From NCBI RefSeq assembly GCF_034009455.1, contig NZ_CP125380.1, positions 6,892,179 to 6,956,178 on the forward strand: 64,000 nt of DNA. The letters are read 5' to 3'. The notes under the pieces were generated by a model. It made no database searches and was not told the DNA's origin. It was given only the letters and a program-made list of their open reading frames with translations. The position numbers and the translations under genes are program-made. How positions within the stretch are numbered: position 1 is the first letter of the stretch; every line of letters starts with the position of its first letter. Source of the DNA: Pseudomonas sp. P5_109. GTDB lineage: Bacteria > Pseudomonadota > Gammaproteobacteria > Pseudomonadales > Pseudomonadaceae. This document shows positions 33,917 through 43,152 of this stretch, piece by piece.

Positions 33917-35947
33917 TCAGATATCGAGCACCAGCGGCTGCGCTCCCTGCGCCGGAATCGCACAGCAAATCAGCACCTGTCCGTCATCCGGCACCTCCGC
34001 TGGCGGCAACGGGTAATGCACCTGGCCGCTGATCAAGCGCGTCTTGCAGGTGCCGCAGGAGCCGCCGCGACAACTGAACTCAGGGCGCAGGCCACGGCTT
34101 TCCGCCAACTCCAGCAAACTGCCGCCCTCCGGCTGCCAGCGCGCTTCCTTGGCCGAGCGCTGGAACACCACGGGCACGGACGTGGTGGCGGCTGGCGGTT
34201 GTTCGATGACCACGGCATCGGGATCCGGACGTCGACGCAAGGTCGACGGGCCGAAGGTTTCGGCGTGAATCCGCGAATCGCGAATGTCCAGTTCGCGCAA
34301 GCCGTCGTACAGCGCCTGGGTAAAACTCCCCGGGCCACAGACGACAAAGTCCAGCTGGTCGTAGTCCTCGACGGTCAGCAGATCCTTGAGCAGCGCGACG
34401 TCGATCCGGCCCTGAAGGTCGAAGTCCTCTCCTTGCATCGCCTCGGCTTCCGGTTGGCTGAGCAAACGCACCACCCGCACCGCGTCACCGGCAACTTCGA
34501 GCAAGCGGTCCAGTTCCTGGCGAAACGGCTGGTCGGCCAACGTGCGCGAACTCTGGATAAACAAAGTCGGGCGGATACGGCGGGTGCGCAGCCCCTGGTA
34601 AACCACCTCCCGCACCATCGACAACAGCGGCGTGATGCCCACCCCGGCTGCCAGCAACACCAATGGCCGACGCTCGTGGGGCACCACGGTGAAATGCCCT
34701 TGCGGCGCTCGCGCCTCCAGCAGATCGCCGACACGAATCTGCTCATGCAAATGCGTCGACACCCGCCCGTCACGCTTCACGCTGATGCGGAAAAAATCAT
34801 CGGACGGTGCGCTCGATAAACTGTACGTGCGGATGTGCACTTCACCGTCAATGTCGAAGCGCAGGGGCAAATGCTGCCCGGCCTGAAACAGTGGCAACCC
34901 GGCTCCATCAGCGGGCTCCAGGTAAATCGAGCGAATGTTGTGGCTTTGCGCTTCAATCCGCGCCACCCGCAACGGTCGCCATTGATCGCCCAAGGCTTTG
35001 GCCTGCAAACGCGCCTGGGCCTGCTCCCATGTGCCGGTGAGCAAACTGGTGGGCGACACGCCGTCGAAGCGCCAGCGCAATGCCAGCGCGGCCGGGCGAC
35101 GTACGACGTGCTCGACATCGATTGTCCACAGACGCTCGGCGCCCTGGAACGCGTCGATCTGAGGGCCCTCCAGAATGATTTCGGTGCGCCCGCTGAGCTG
35201 CAGCAAATCACCGGTATTGAAGTCGATGAACAACAATCCGGCCCGGGGATTGAGCAGCAAGTTGCCCAAGGTGTTGAAATGCAGGTTGCCGGCGAAGTCC
35301 GGAATGGTCAGGCGATTGCCTTCCACTTGTACGAAACCGGCCTGGCCGCCACGGTGAGACACATCCACCGAACGCTCACCGTCGACATCTACATAACTGG
35401 CAACGAAGAACGTGTCCGCCTCGGCGATCATGGCTTTGGCCGCGTCATCCAGTTCGGCGAAATGCTGGGCAGCACGCGTCGAAGGATCGCTCAGCGGCAC
35501 CGAGCGAAACTGGCGCAACTGAATGTACTGCGGGCAATTGCCGAAGGACTGATCCACCGTCACCGCGAACCCCTCCGCCGTCATGGCGCGGACATGGCCA
35601 TTGATGCGGTTGCGACGGCGGGTATGCAACTCGATGCCCAACAGGCCGATGGCCGAGTCGTCGTGCAACTGCGCTGGATCATCAAGGGCAGGCAAGCTGC
35701 GAAATTGCAGCAGGCCAGGTTCTGGTGAGTGGGCGAAACCGGGCTGGCCTTCAAGGATGCTGGCCCAGGGATGACCGTCGGCATCCACCGCCCCGTACAG
35801 CATGAACGGCAATTGCTGATAGAACGTGCGGTGCTGGTCCGGCATCTCGCTGCGAATCACCTTGCGACCGAACACCTCCATGCGCTCGGCAACGCCCACA
35901 TGCGCCTGCAGTTGTTTCTCGCCGGCATGCCAGGGTGAACGGTCCAT
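33917..35947 (-). CDS. Multidomain PPOX-like / FNR-type reductase / 2Fe-2S protein
   Basis: 676 residues. From the N-terminus: two pyridoxamine-phosphate-oxidase-like split barrels (about 45-150 and 170-290; FMLYGAVDADGHPWASIL and FFVASYVDVDGERSVDVSH), then a ferredoxin-reductase FAD domain with RTYSLSSAP, an NAD(P) domain (AAGVGITPLLSMVR), and a C-terminal plant-type 2Fe-2S ferredoxin (SCRGGSCGTCKTRL plus a later Cys pair). The substrate is unknown. The order resembles the reductase parts of Rieske oxygenase or nitric oxide dioxygenase-like enzymes. No oxygenase gene is adjacent. ATG 35947. Confidence 0.88.
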   Translation of the reverse strand: MDRSPWHAGEKQLQAHVGVAERMEVFGRKVIRSEMPDQHRTFYQQLPFMLYGAVDADGHPWASILEGQPGFAHSPEPGLLQFRSLPALDDPAQLHDDSAIGLLGIELHTRRRNRINGHVRAMTAEGFAVTVDQSFGNCPQYIQLRQFRSVPLSDPSTRAAQHFAELDDAAKAMIAEADTFFVASYVDVDGERSVDVSHRGGQAGFVQVEGNRLTIPDFAGNLHFNTLGNLLLNPRAGLLFIDFNTGDLLQLSGRTEIILEGPQIDAFQGAERLWTIDVEHVVRRPAALALRWRFDGVSPTSLLTGTWEQAQARLQAKALGDQWRPLRVARIEAQSHNIRSIYLEPADGAGLPLFQAGQHLPLRFDIDGEVHIRTYSLSSAPSDDFFRISVKRDGRVSTHLHEQIRVGDLLEARAPQGHFTVVPHERRPLVLLAAGVGITPLLSMVREVVYQGLRTRRIRPTLFIQSSRTLADQPFRQELDRLLEVAGDAVRVVRLLSQPEAEAMQGEDFDLQGRIDVALLKDLLTVEDYDQLDFVVCGPGSFTQALYDGLRELDIRDSRIHAETFGPSTLRRRPDPDAVVIEQPPAATTSVPVVFQRSAKEARWQPEGGSLLELAESRGLRPEFSCRGGSCGTCKTRLISGQVHYPLPPAEVPDDGQVLICCAIPAQGAQPLVLDI

Positions 35948-36010
35948 AGGGTTTCTCCCCTGCGCCAGTGGCGCAGAACGGGGCGGCCCGGCAACTCCGG
36001 GCCGCCAGCA

Positions 36011-36637
36011 TCAGGCAGTTTTTTGCAGACCGGCGACCGTACGCGGCATGCCGACAAAACCTGGCAGGGCTTCAATGCGGGACAGCCAGGCGCGAATATT
36101 GGCGTACTCGTCCAGCGACACATTGCCCTCGGGCGCATGGGCGATGTAACTGTAGGCGGCGACGTCGGCAATCGTCGGTTCAGTGCCTGCCAGATAGGGC
36201 GTACTGGCCAATTCGTGATCGATCACTTTGAGCACGGAATGGGCGTAGGCAATCACGTCGTCAGCGTTGTAAGGCGCGCCAAACACGGTGATCAATCTTG
36301 CCCGGGCAGGGCCGAAGGCAATCGGGCCCGCAGCCGCCGACAACCAGCGCTGAACCTTGGCCGCCCCCACCGGATCAGCCGGCAGCCAGCGGCCGTTGCC
36401 GTACTTTTGCGCCAGATAAACCAGAATCGCGTTGGAGTCGGCCAACACCACGCCCTGGTCATCAATCACCGGCACCTGACCGAACGCATTGAGCGCCAGG
36501 AACGCCGGCTGCTTGTGTTCGCCCTTGGCGAGGTCAACGAAGATCAATTCGGTCGGCAATTTCAGCAGGGACAGCATCAACTCGACGCGATGAGCGTGGC
36601 CGGAACGTGGGAAGTTGTAGAGTTTGATCGCTTGCAT
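36011..36637 (-). CDS. Glutathione S-transferase
   Basis: 208 residues. Thioredoxin-fold N-domain ([20 protein letters not shown], with [20 protein letters not shown] holding the glutathione gamma-Glu site) and an all-helical C-domain ([19 protein letters not shown]). Conjugates glutathione to electrophiles or reduces peroxides; substrate unknown. ATG 36637 is preferred because AAGGTG lies six bases before it. 63 bases upstream of the multidomain reductase on the same strand, so possibly co-transcribed. Confidence 0.9.
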   Translation of the reverse strand: MQAIKLYNFPRSGHAHRVELMLSLLKLPTELIFVDLAKGEHKQPAFLALNAFGQVPVIDDQGVVLADSNAILVYLAQKYGNGRWLPADPVGAAKVQRWLSAAAGPIAFGPARARLITVFGAPYNADDVIAYAHSVLKVIDHELASTPYLAGTEPTIADVAAYSYIAHAPEGNVSLDEYANIRAWLSRIEALPGFVGMPRTVAGLQKTA

Positions 36638-36764
36638 GGTCGACACCTTGGGTCAGTGGTGCTGCTCAGGAGTGACCAGCGCCGATGGGTCGTATCTTCC
36701 ACCGACAACCAAAACAACAGAATCACCAGCAAACGCAATCCATTATTTCAGTGGGTGAAATAGT

Positions 36765-37667
36765 TCAACCCTCGAGCGCGGGATGCTCGCGCAGCGTCTT
36801 CACCGCGAAATCAACAAAACTGCGCACCCGGGCCGGTGCCTTGCGCCCGCCCTGGTAGACCACATGGATGGGCAACGGCGGCAGTTCGAAGTCGGCCAGA
36901 ATGATCTCCAACTCACCGGCGGCCACCTTGCTCGCCACTTGATAAGACAGCACCCGCGTGAAGCCCAACCCAAGGCAAGCTGCCGTAATGGCGGCCTGAT
37001 TCGCGGTCACCACCAGTCGCGGCTCGGCCCGGACACTCAAGGTTTCACCGTCCTCAATGAATGGCCAACTCCTGAGCTGGCCGATAGCAGAGGTCGCGAT
37101 TATCGGCGCCTGAGCCAGTTCCTGTGGATGCCTGGGCCGACCATGGCTGGCCAGATACTGTGGCGATGCGCAGATCACCCGCCGTACCTCACCCACGCGG
37201 ATCGCATGCTGATTGCTGTCGGGCAACTCGCCGATGCGAATGGCCACATCGACGCCTTCCTCGACCACGCTCACCACCCGGTCGACCAGCAGCGCATTGA
37301 TGCAGACCTCGGGGTATTGCGTCAGGTAGCTGACCATCAGCGGCGTGACAAACAGCTCGCCAAACAAAACCGGTGCGGTGATGGTCAGTTGCCCACGAGG
37401 ATGGATATGGCTGCCCGCTGCCGAATCCTCGGCTTCCTGCACCTCGGCGAGAATTCTCCGACAGTCCTCCAGATAGCGCTGACCGGCCTCGCTCAAATGC
37501 ACGCTGCGCGTGGTCCGCGTAAGCAACTGCGTGCCAATACGCTGCTCCAGCGCCGCTACTGCCCGGGTAACACTGGCCGCCGACAGGCCCAAACGCCGCG
37601 CCGCCGCCGAAAAACCCTGTTCCTGGGCGACGGCAGCGAAGACCTGCATTTCCTGGAAGCGGTCCAT
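36765..37667 (-). CDS. LysR-family transcriptional regulator
   Basis: 300 residues. N-terminal winged HTH (about 1-60; MDRFQEMQVFAAVAQEQGFS and AAARRLGLSAASVTRAVAAL) and the LysR substrate-binding domain (about 90-295). AAGGA lies seven bases before ATG 37667. It is on the same strand as the GST and reductase genes (127-base gap), so control of those genes is possible but not shown. Confidence 0.92.
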   Translation of the reverse strand: MDRFQEMQVFAAVAQEQGFSAAARRLGLSAASVTRAVAALEQRIGTQLLTRTTRSVHLSEAGQRYLEDCRRILAEVQEAEDSAAGSHIHPRGQLTITAPVLFGELFVTPLMVSYLTQYPEVCINALLVDRVVSVVEEGVDVAIRIGELPDSNQHAIRVGEVRRVICASPQYLASHGRPRHPQELAQAPIIATSAIGQLRSWPFIEDGETLSVRAEPRLVVTANQAAITAACLGLGFTRVLSYQVASKVAAGELEIILADFELPPLPIHVVYQGGRKAPARVRSFVDFAVKTLREHPALEG

Positions 37668-37719
37668 GGGCATGTCCTTCTTTCGGATAAATTAAAGTCG
37701 CAAGACGCAAACGCTTTCC

Positions 37720-37811
37720 GTGGCGAGGGAGCTTGCTCCCGCTGAACTCCGTAGCCGTTCCATTTTTGGGGTCGCTTCGCGCCCCGACGGGAGCAAGCTC
37801 CCTCGCCACAG
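37720..37811. repeat. Palindromic repeat pair, different REP family
   Basis: GTGGCGAGGGAGCTTGCTCC at 37720-37739 and its inverted partner GGAGCAAGCTCCCTCGCCAC ending near 37808. The core GAGGGAGCTTGCTCCCG differs from the GGGAGCGGGCTTGCTCGCGA core of the other REPs. Upstream of the LysR gene. Confidence 0.9.
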
Positions 37812-38296
37812 GTTATTTATGGCTCGCCCTGTCTCTTGAATGAACGGTACTACAACCTGCCTCACACCGACGGACTCACGAAAAAGCCCCCCGGAGATTA
37901 TTGATAATTAATGAGGATTATTATCTTGCGACAGGTGTTCCAGTTCGTAATTATCCGGACCCGCCGGCCGCAATGGCTAATATCTGACAGCAGAACAAGC
38001 CATTCGCACTGGGTCAAAACCATCGCGTGGTAAAGGCTCAGCGGCGGGCACCCTCAACGGCAGCACAATTGCGCGCTGTATAAACAGGCGGAATATACGA
38101 CTGCTCCTATACTACAAACCACCCTGTTACCTATTGGATTTTTGATAGGTACCACGTTGAAATTTTCCCTAGTTGAATTAGAGCGTTATCGGGTTGTTAA
38201 CGCTTGCGTGCCTGTCCTTCTTTGAGGATTCGCTTAGTAGGGGAAGTGCAACTTCACTGGCTGGCTAACCTGTGTGACACAGCAAGGAGTTCGACA
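37812..38296. other. Long intergenic region with a Fur-like box and a leader hairpin
   Basis: 485 bases with no gene I can support. At 37907-37925 (ATTAATGAGGATTATTATC) 14 of 19 bases match the Fur consensus GATAATGATAATCATTATC. At 38128-38151 there is a 7-bp inverted repeat TACCTAT/ATAGGTA with a 10-base loop. The AI-2E gene start follows. The Fur-like box is about 370 bases from that gene, so a small RNA or an unrecognised short gene in between is possible but I see no terminator that would support one. Confidence 0.4.
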
Positions 38297-39454
38297 ATGT
38301 TGCGCACTAACATTTCCGCTAGAGCACTGACCGGTGGTTTGCTCGACGTACTGATTCGCGCCGGGCTGATTGCGGTGCTGGTACTGTTCTGCTTCCAGAT
38401 CTTCCACCCGTTCCTCAACCTTATGCTCTGGGCAATGATTCTGGCCATCACCCTGTATCCACTGCATGGGCTCATCAAGCGCAAACTGGTCAACAAGGAC
38501 GGTCGTGCCGCCACCCTGATCGTGGTGGTCTCCCTGGCCTTGCTGATGGTGCCGATCTACCTGCTGGGCACCTCGATCAGTGAATCGATCCAGGGCACCC
38601 TGGCGGTCCTCAAGTCCGATACGTTGCAGATTCCACTCCCCAGCGAAAAAATCGCTTCCCTGCCGCTCATTGGCAAGCCGCTCTACGGCTACTGGATGCA
38701 GGCTGCCACCGACATGAGCAGCGTGCTGATGAAGGTGATGCCCTATATCAAGTCCGTCGGCCTGACCTTGTTGGGCAAAATGGCTGACGTTGGCGTGGGC
38801 TTTCTGTTGTTCATCGGCGCCCTGATCATTGCCGGCGTGCTCATGGCCTACGGCGAAAACGGCGAAAGAAGTGCCCTGGCCATCACCTCGCGCCTTTCCG
38901 GGCCAGAACGTGGCCCGCGCATCACCGAGCTGTGCACTGCCACCATCCGCGCAGTTGCCCAGGGTGTGGTGGGTATCGCGTTCATTCAGATGTTGCTGGT
39001 CGGTGTGGGCTTCGTGCTCATGGGCGTCCCCGGTGCCGGCCTGCTGGCCATGGTGGCGCTGTTGATGGGGATCATGCAGTTGCCCGTGCTGCTGGTGACG
39101 CTTCCGGTGATCGCTTATGTCTTCGCCACTGAAGGCACCAGCCTGGCCACTGTTATTTTTGGCATCTACAGCCTGATTGCCGGGATGGCCGACAACGTCC
39201 TCAAACCGTTGATGCTTGGCCGCGGCGTCGATGTGCCCATGCCGGTGATTCTGATTGGCGCCCTGGGCGGCATGGTGAGTGGCGGCTTCATTGGTTTGTT
39301 CATCGGGCCGGTTGCACTGGCGGTGGGCTACCAACTGTTCTGGCAGTGGGTCCAGGATCAACCGTCTGCCGAGATATTGAGCGAGACACCACATCTCGAG
39401 GCGTTGAACGAGACACCGCAAATCGAGGCAATGAACGATCAGCGTCCCCTCTGA
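38297..39454 (+). CDS. AI-2E family transporter (PerM/YdiK type)
   Basis: 385 residues, about eight membrane segments, starting with a paired helix (LIRAGLIAVLVLFCFQIFH and PFLNLMLWAMILAITLYPL). The long cytoplasmic or periplasmic stretch in the middle and the later helices FIGALIIAGVLMAYGENG and GVDVPMPVILIGALGGMVSGG fit the family. Members have been linked to AI-2 export or Na+/H+ antiport. AAGGAG seven bases before ATG 38297. It is 14 bases before the efflux lipoprotein gene, so it belongs to that operon. Confidence 0.88.
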   Translation: MLRTNISARALTGGLLDVLIRAGLIAVLVLFCFQIFHPFLNLMLWAMILAITLYPLHGLIKRKLVNKDGRAATLIVVVSLALLMVPIYLLGTSISESIQGTLAVLKSDTLQIPLPSEKIASLPLIGKPLYGYWMQAATDMSSVLMKVMPYIKSVGLTLLGKMADVGVGFLLFIGALIIAGVLMAYGENGERSALAITSRLSGPERGPRITELCTATIRAVAQGVVGIAFIQMLLVGVGFVLMGVPGAGLLAMVALLMGIMQLPVLLVTLPVIAYVFATEGTSLATVIFGIYSLIAGMADNVLKPLMLGRGVDVPMPVILIGALGGMVSGGFIGLFIGPVALAVGYQLFWQWVQDQPSAEILSETPHLEALNETPQIEAMNDQRPL

Positions 39455-39468
39455 GGAGTTTGCGCTTG

Positions 39469-40980
39469 ATGCCTCGCCCTGCTCGCATCAGCCGGCTTCT
39501 GCTCTGTGGCACCGTCGTCCTGGGGGGCTGCGTGCAACTGGGTCCGGATTTCCAGTCGCCGGCCCAGCCATGGGTCGACCACTGGAACAGTCCGGCCCTG
39601 GAGATCGCCGGCCGACAACACGCGCAACCTGACAGCCGCCAATGGTGGCGCGTGTTCAACGACCCGGTACTGGACCATTTGATGGCCGAAGCCGATGCCC
39701 ACAACCCTGACCTGCACGTCGCTGGCCTGCGGGTCATGGAGTCCCGCGCACAATTGGGCATCGCACTGGCCGGCCGCTACCCGCAATTGCAGCAGGCCAG
39801 CGCTGACAGCCTGTACTTGAACCGCCGGCAATCGGGCGGCGCCAACCCTCAGGACACGAATTTCTGGCAACACAGCGTCGGCTTCGATATCGGCTGGGAG
39901 CTGGATTTCTGGGGGCGTTTCAGCCGTGCCATCGAGTCGGCGGACGCGTCCTGGTTTGCCGCCCAGGCCAACTACGAAAATGCCTTGGTGCTGTTGCACG
40001 CGCAGCTGGCGCAAAACTACTACGCCTTGCGCACCGCCGAGGCGCGCCTGGCCATCGCCCGCAGTAACGCAAAATTGCAAAAACGCAGCTACGAGATCAC
40101 CGAGCGCCTGTTCAACAGCGGCGCCGAAGCCGAACTCGATCTGCAACAAGCCAAGACCCAGTACCTGGGCACCCTGAGCACCATCCCGGATTTCGAGAGC
40201 CAGGTGGCGAGCTTGCGCAATGCGTTGTCCACCCTGATCGGCCAGCCACCCGGCTCGATCCCTGACCTCAATCGCAACACTGGTTTAGTGCCGCTGCTCG
40301 ATACTGCGGTTTTGCAGGATGTGCCGGCCAACCTGCTGGTACGGCGCCCCGATGTTCGCGCTGCCGAGCTGCAAGTGGCGGCGCAGTCGGCATTGATCGG
40401 TGTGGCCGAGACTGACCTGTACCCCTCCATCAGCCTGCTGGGCAGCATCGTCTGGTCCGCCAGCTCGCTCAACGCCGCGCCCAATACCCTCGACTTCGTG
40501 GCCGGCCCCAGCCTGCGCTGGGACATCTTCGACCACGGCCGGATCACCAACAACGTGCGCGTGCAGGATGCCCGCCTGCAGCAGCTGATCGTCATCTACC
40601 AGGACAGCGTGCGTCAGGCGGCACGCGAGGCTGACGATGCCGCGACCGGTTTGATCAAGGCGCTGGAGCGCGACCAGATCCTCAGCGAAGCCTCGGTAGC
40701 CGCCGAACGCTCGGTGACCCTGGCCAATGCCCAATACCGCGAAGGCTATTCGGATTTCCAGCGCGTGCTGGATGCCCAGCGGGCCCTGTTTGCCCAACAG
40801 GATATCTACCTGGTCAACCGTGGCACCGCGGTCAACAGCCTGATCGCCCTGTACAAGGCCCTGGGCGGTGGCTGGTACAGCGACCAGCCGATCGTCGACC
40901 CGGCCACCCGCAAACAAATGCAAGAACGGACCGATTGGGGCGATCTGCTCGACGAACCGAAGGAAAGTGCCCATGACTGA
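39469..40980 (+). CDS. Outer-membrane efflux lipoprotein (OprM/NodT family)
   Basis: 503 residues. Lipoprotein signal with lipobox LGGC (Cys21). Two outer membrane factor repeats: DPVLDHLMAEADAHNPDL start the first and the region with LLVRRPDVRAAELQVAAQS starts the second. Forms a trimeric beta-barrel and periplasmic tunnel. GAGGAG ten bases before ATG 39469. It overlaps the HlyD gene start by eight bases. With the HlyD protein and DUF2955 permease it makes a complete export system. Confidence 0.92.
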   Translation: MPRPARISRLLLCGTVVLGGCVQLGPDFQSPAQPWVDHWNSPALEIAGRQHAQPDSRQWWRVFNDPVLDHLMAEADAHNPDLHVAGLRVMESRAQLGIALAGRYPQLQQASADSLYLNRRQSGGANPQDTNFWQHSVGFDIGWELDFWGRFSRAIESADASWFAAQANYENALVLLHAQLAQNYYALRTAEARLAIARSNAKLQKRSYEITERLFNSGAEAELDLQQAKTQYLGTLSTIPDFESQVASLRNALSTLIGQPPGSIPDLNRNTGLVPLLDTAVLQDVPANLLVRRPDVRAAELQVAAQSALIGVAETDLYPSISLLGSIVWSASSLNAAPNTLDFVAGPSLRWDIFDHGRITNNVRVQDARLQQLIVIYQDSVRQAAREADDAATGLIKALERDQILSEASVAAERSVTLANAQYREGYSDFQRVLDAQRALFAQQDIYLVNRGTAVNSLIALYKALGGGWYSDQPIVDPATRKQMQERTDWGDLLDEPKESAHD

Positions 40981-42091
40981 CAGCCAACAACCGGCCGCCG
41001 AGAACGCCTCGGCCCCCGCCGCCGACCCGGCCAGAAAAGCGATCAACTGGGTCGTGCTGCTGATCATCCTGAGCCTGGTCTGGTACCTGATGGCCGACCG
41101 TTATACGCCCTACACGCAACAGGCACGGGTGCAGGCCTTCATTGTGCCGGTGGCGGCCGAGGTATCCGGCCGGGTGACCAAGGTGCATATACGCAACAAC
41201 CAGGACGTGAAGGCCGGCGAACTGCTGTTTGAAGTCAACCCGGAGCAGTACCAGATCGCCGTCGATCGCGCCCGCGCCGACCTTGAATCGACCCGGCGCC
41301 AGGTGGGCGCCAACACCGCCGGCATCGACTCCAAGCAAGCTTCCCTGCGCGCCGCCCAGGCCAACGAGCTCAAGGCACGCCAGGACATCCAGCGGCTTGA
41401 GCGCCTGTACCGCGAAGACCCGGGCACCATCTCGCTGCGACGCCTGGAGATATCCCGCGCCACCGTGCAAGAATCCATCAGCCAGGTCGCCGCGGCCAAG
41501 GCTGAAGTACAACGTGCGCGGGAAACACAGGGCGGTAACGAAGACGAAAACGCCCAGTTGCTCAGCGCCGCCAGCAACCTTGAAAAAGCCGAGCTGGACT
41601 TGAGCAATACCAAGGTCCACGCGCGCTCGGCCGGCCTGATCACCGATCTGCGCACCGATGTCGGCCAGTTCGCCGCCGCCGGTGCTCCGGTGATGACCCT
41701 GATCGCCATCCACGACGTGTGGATCAGCGCCGACATGACCGAAAACAACCTGGGCAGTGTCCAGCCCGGGACGCCGGTGTCCATCGTCCTCGACGCCCTG
41801 CCAGGGAAAATTTACCAAGGCCATGTGCGCAGCGTCGGCTATGGCGTCGATATCGGCCAGACCACCCAGCCGGGCAGCCTGCCGAAAGTGGAGAACAGCC
41901 GCGATTGGCTACGCCCTGCCCAGCGCTTTCCGGTCATCATCGAGTTCGAGCCCGGTGAGCTGAGCAGCCCGCAAGGCATCCGGTCCGGCGGCCAGGCCGA
42001 AGTCATGGCGTTCCCGAGTGAAGGCAACCCGCTGAATATCCTGGGCCGCCTGTTCCTGCGCGTGATGAGCTGGATGTCCTATGCGTATTGA
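40973..42091 (+). CDS. HlyD/EmrA-type periplasmic adaptor
   Basis: 372 residues. One N-terminal membrane anchor (about 24-42; INWVVLLIILSLVWYLM). Two lipoyl halves (IVPVAAEVSGRVTKVHI and VHARSAGLITDL) enclose an alpha-helical hairpin (about 85-210). Bridges the inner-membrane DUF2955 permease and the outer-membrane lipoprotein. AAGGAAAG lies upstream of ATG 40973. Overlaps the DUF2955 start by 11 bases. Confidence 0.92.
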   Translation: MTDSQQPAAENASAPAADPARKAINWVVLLIILSLVWYLMADRYTPYTQQARVQAFIVPVAAEVSGRVTKVHIRNNQDVKAGELLFEVNPEQYQIAVDRARADLESTRRQVGANTAGIDSKQASLRAAQANELKARQDIQRLERLYREDPGTISLRRLEISRATVQESISQVAAAKAEVQRARETQGGNEDENAQLLSAASNLEKAELDLSNTKVHARSAGLITDLRTDVGQFAAAGAPVMTLIAIHDVWISADMTENNLGSVQPGTPVSIVLDALPGKIYQGHVRSVGYGVDIGQTTQPGSLPKVENSRDWLRPAQRFPVIIEFEPGELSSPQGIRSGGQAEVMAFPSEGNPLNILGRLFLRVMSWMSYAY

Positions 42092-43106
42092 GCGCCCGGC
42101 CCGGGTTCAGCGCGCCCTGCGCCTGAGCTTCGGTACCGCGCTGTGCCTGGCAGCGAGCTTCGGTCTGGCTCTCCCCATCCCGTTCCTCGCGCCGATGCTG
42201 GCGCTGATGATGCTGGCAGCGATGAACCGGCCATTACCGTTCAAGGCCAGCCTGGGCCTGATCCTGATCCTTATGCTGACCACCGGGACCGGCCTGCTGC
42301 TCATTCCCCTGCTGCGTTACTACCCGCTCAGTGGCGTACTGCTGGTCGGACTGTGCCTGTTCATGGCATTTGGTTACGGCCTGCGCGGCGGCAACCCATT
42401 GGTGGCGACGTTCCTGGTGGTGGGCCTGACCTTGATCAGTGCGGCCGGAACCGCTGAATTCGCCCTGGCACTGGAGGTGATCGTGGCCCTGGTCAAGGGA
42501 CTGTTCCTGGCCGTCACGACACTGACCATCAGCCATTGGCTATTCCCCGACCCCGCCAGCGCCCCACCAGCCAAACCTGCCCCTAGCCTGTCTCCCACCG
42601 AAAGCAGTTGGCTGGCCCTTCGTGCCACGCTGGTGGTGCTGCCAACGTTCCTGCTGGCCATGGTCGACCCGGCCAGCTACCTGCCGATCATTATGAAAGC
42701 CGTCAGCCTCGGCCAACAAAGCTGCGCAACCAGCGCCCGCAACGCCGGCCAGGAATTGCTCGGCTCGACCCTGCTCGGCGGCCTGATGGCGATCCTGTTC
42801 TGGTGCGCGCTGAGCCTGTTCGTCAACCTGTGGATGTTCTTTCTGTGGATGTTGCTGTTCGGCCTGCTGGGCGCCAGAAAACTCTACGGCCTGGCCCAGA
42901 CCCGACAACCACCGAGCTTCTGGCTCAACAGCCTGGCGACCCTGATCATCCTGCTCGGCCAATCGGTGCAGGACAGCGCAGCGGGGAAGGATGTCTACAC
43001 CGCCTTTGCCATCCGCATGGGGTTGTTCATTCTGGTGACCTTGTACGCCTGTGTGATGGTGCATTTGCTGGATACGCGGCGGCGGCGGCGAATTACCACC
43101 ACTTAG
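42081..43106 (+). CDS. DUF2955 / FUSC-like inner-membrane protein
   Basis: 341 residues with about nine or ten membrane segments in two groups (about 15-150 and 178-330). The spacing and RVQRALRLSFGTALCLAASF start match DUF2955, related to the aromatic acid exporter (AaeB/FUSC) families. Probably the inner-membrane pump of the operon; substrate unknown, aromatic acids are likely by family. The last gene of the operon, followed by a terminator. Confidence 0.85.
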   Translation: MRIERPARVQRALRLSFGTALCLAASFGLALPIPFLAPMLALMMLAAMNRPLPFKASLGLILILMLTTGTGLLLIPLLRYYPLSGVLLVGLCLFMAFGYGLRGGNPLVATFLVVGLTLISAAGTAEFALALEVIVALVKGLFLAVTTLTISHWLFPDPASAPPAKPAPSLSPTESSWLALRATLVVLPTFLLAMVDPASYLPIIMKAVSLGQQSCATSARNAGQELLGSTLLGGLMAILFWCALSLFVNLWMFFLWMLLFGLLGARKLYGLAQTRQPPSFWLNSLATLIILLGQSVQDSAAGKDVYTAFAIRMGLFILVTLYACVMVHLLDTRRRRRITTT

Positions 43107-43112
43107 AAACAG

Positions 43113-43138
43113 AAAAACCCCCTGAAGAGGGGGTTTTT
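43113..43138. terminator. Bidirectional terminator between the efflux operon and glmS
   Basis: CCCCCT / AGGGGG stem with a GAAG loop, flanked by AAAAA and TTTTT. It can end both the efflux operon (plus) and the glmS transcript (minus, stop at 43153). Confidence 0.93.
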
Positions 43139-43152
43139 CATCTGTGGATAAC

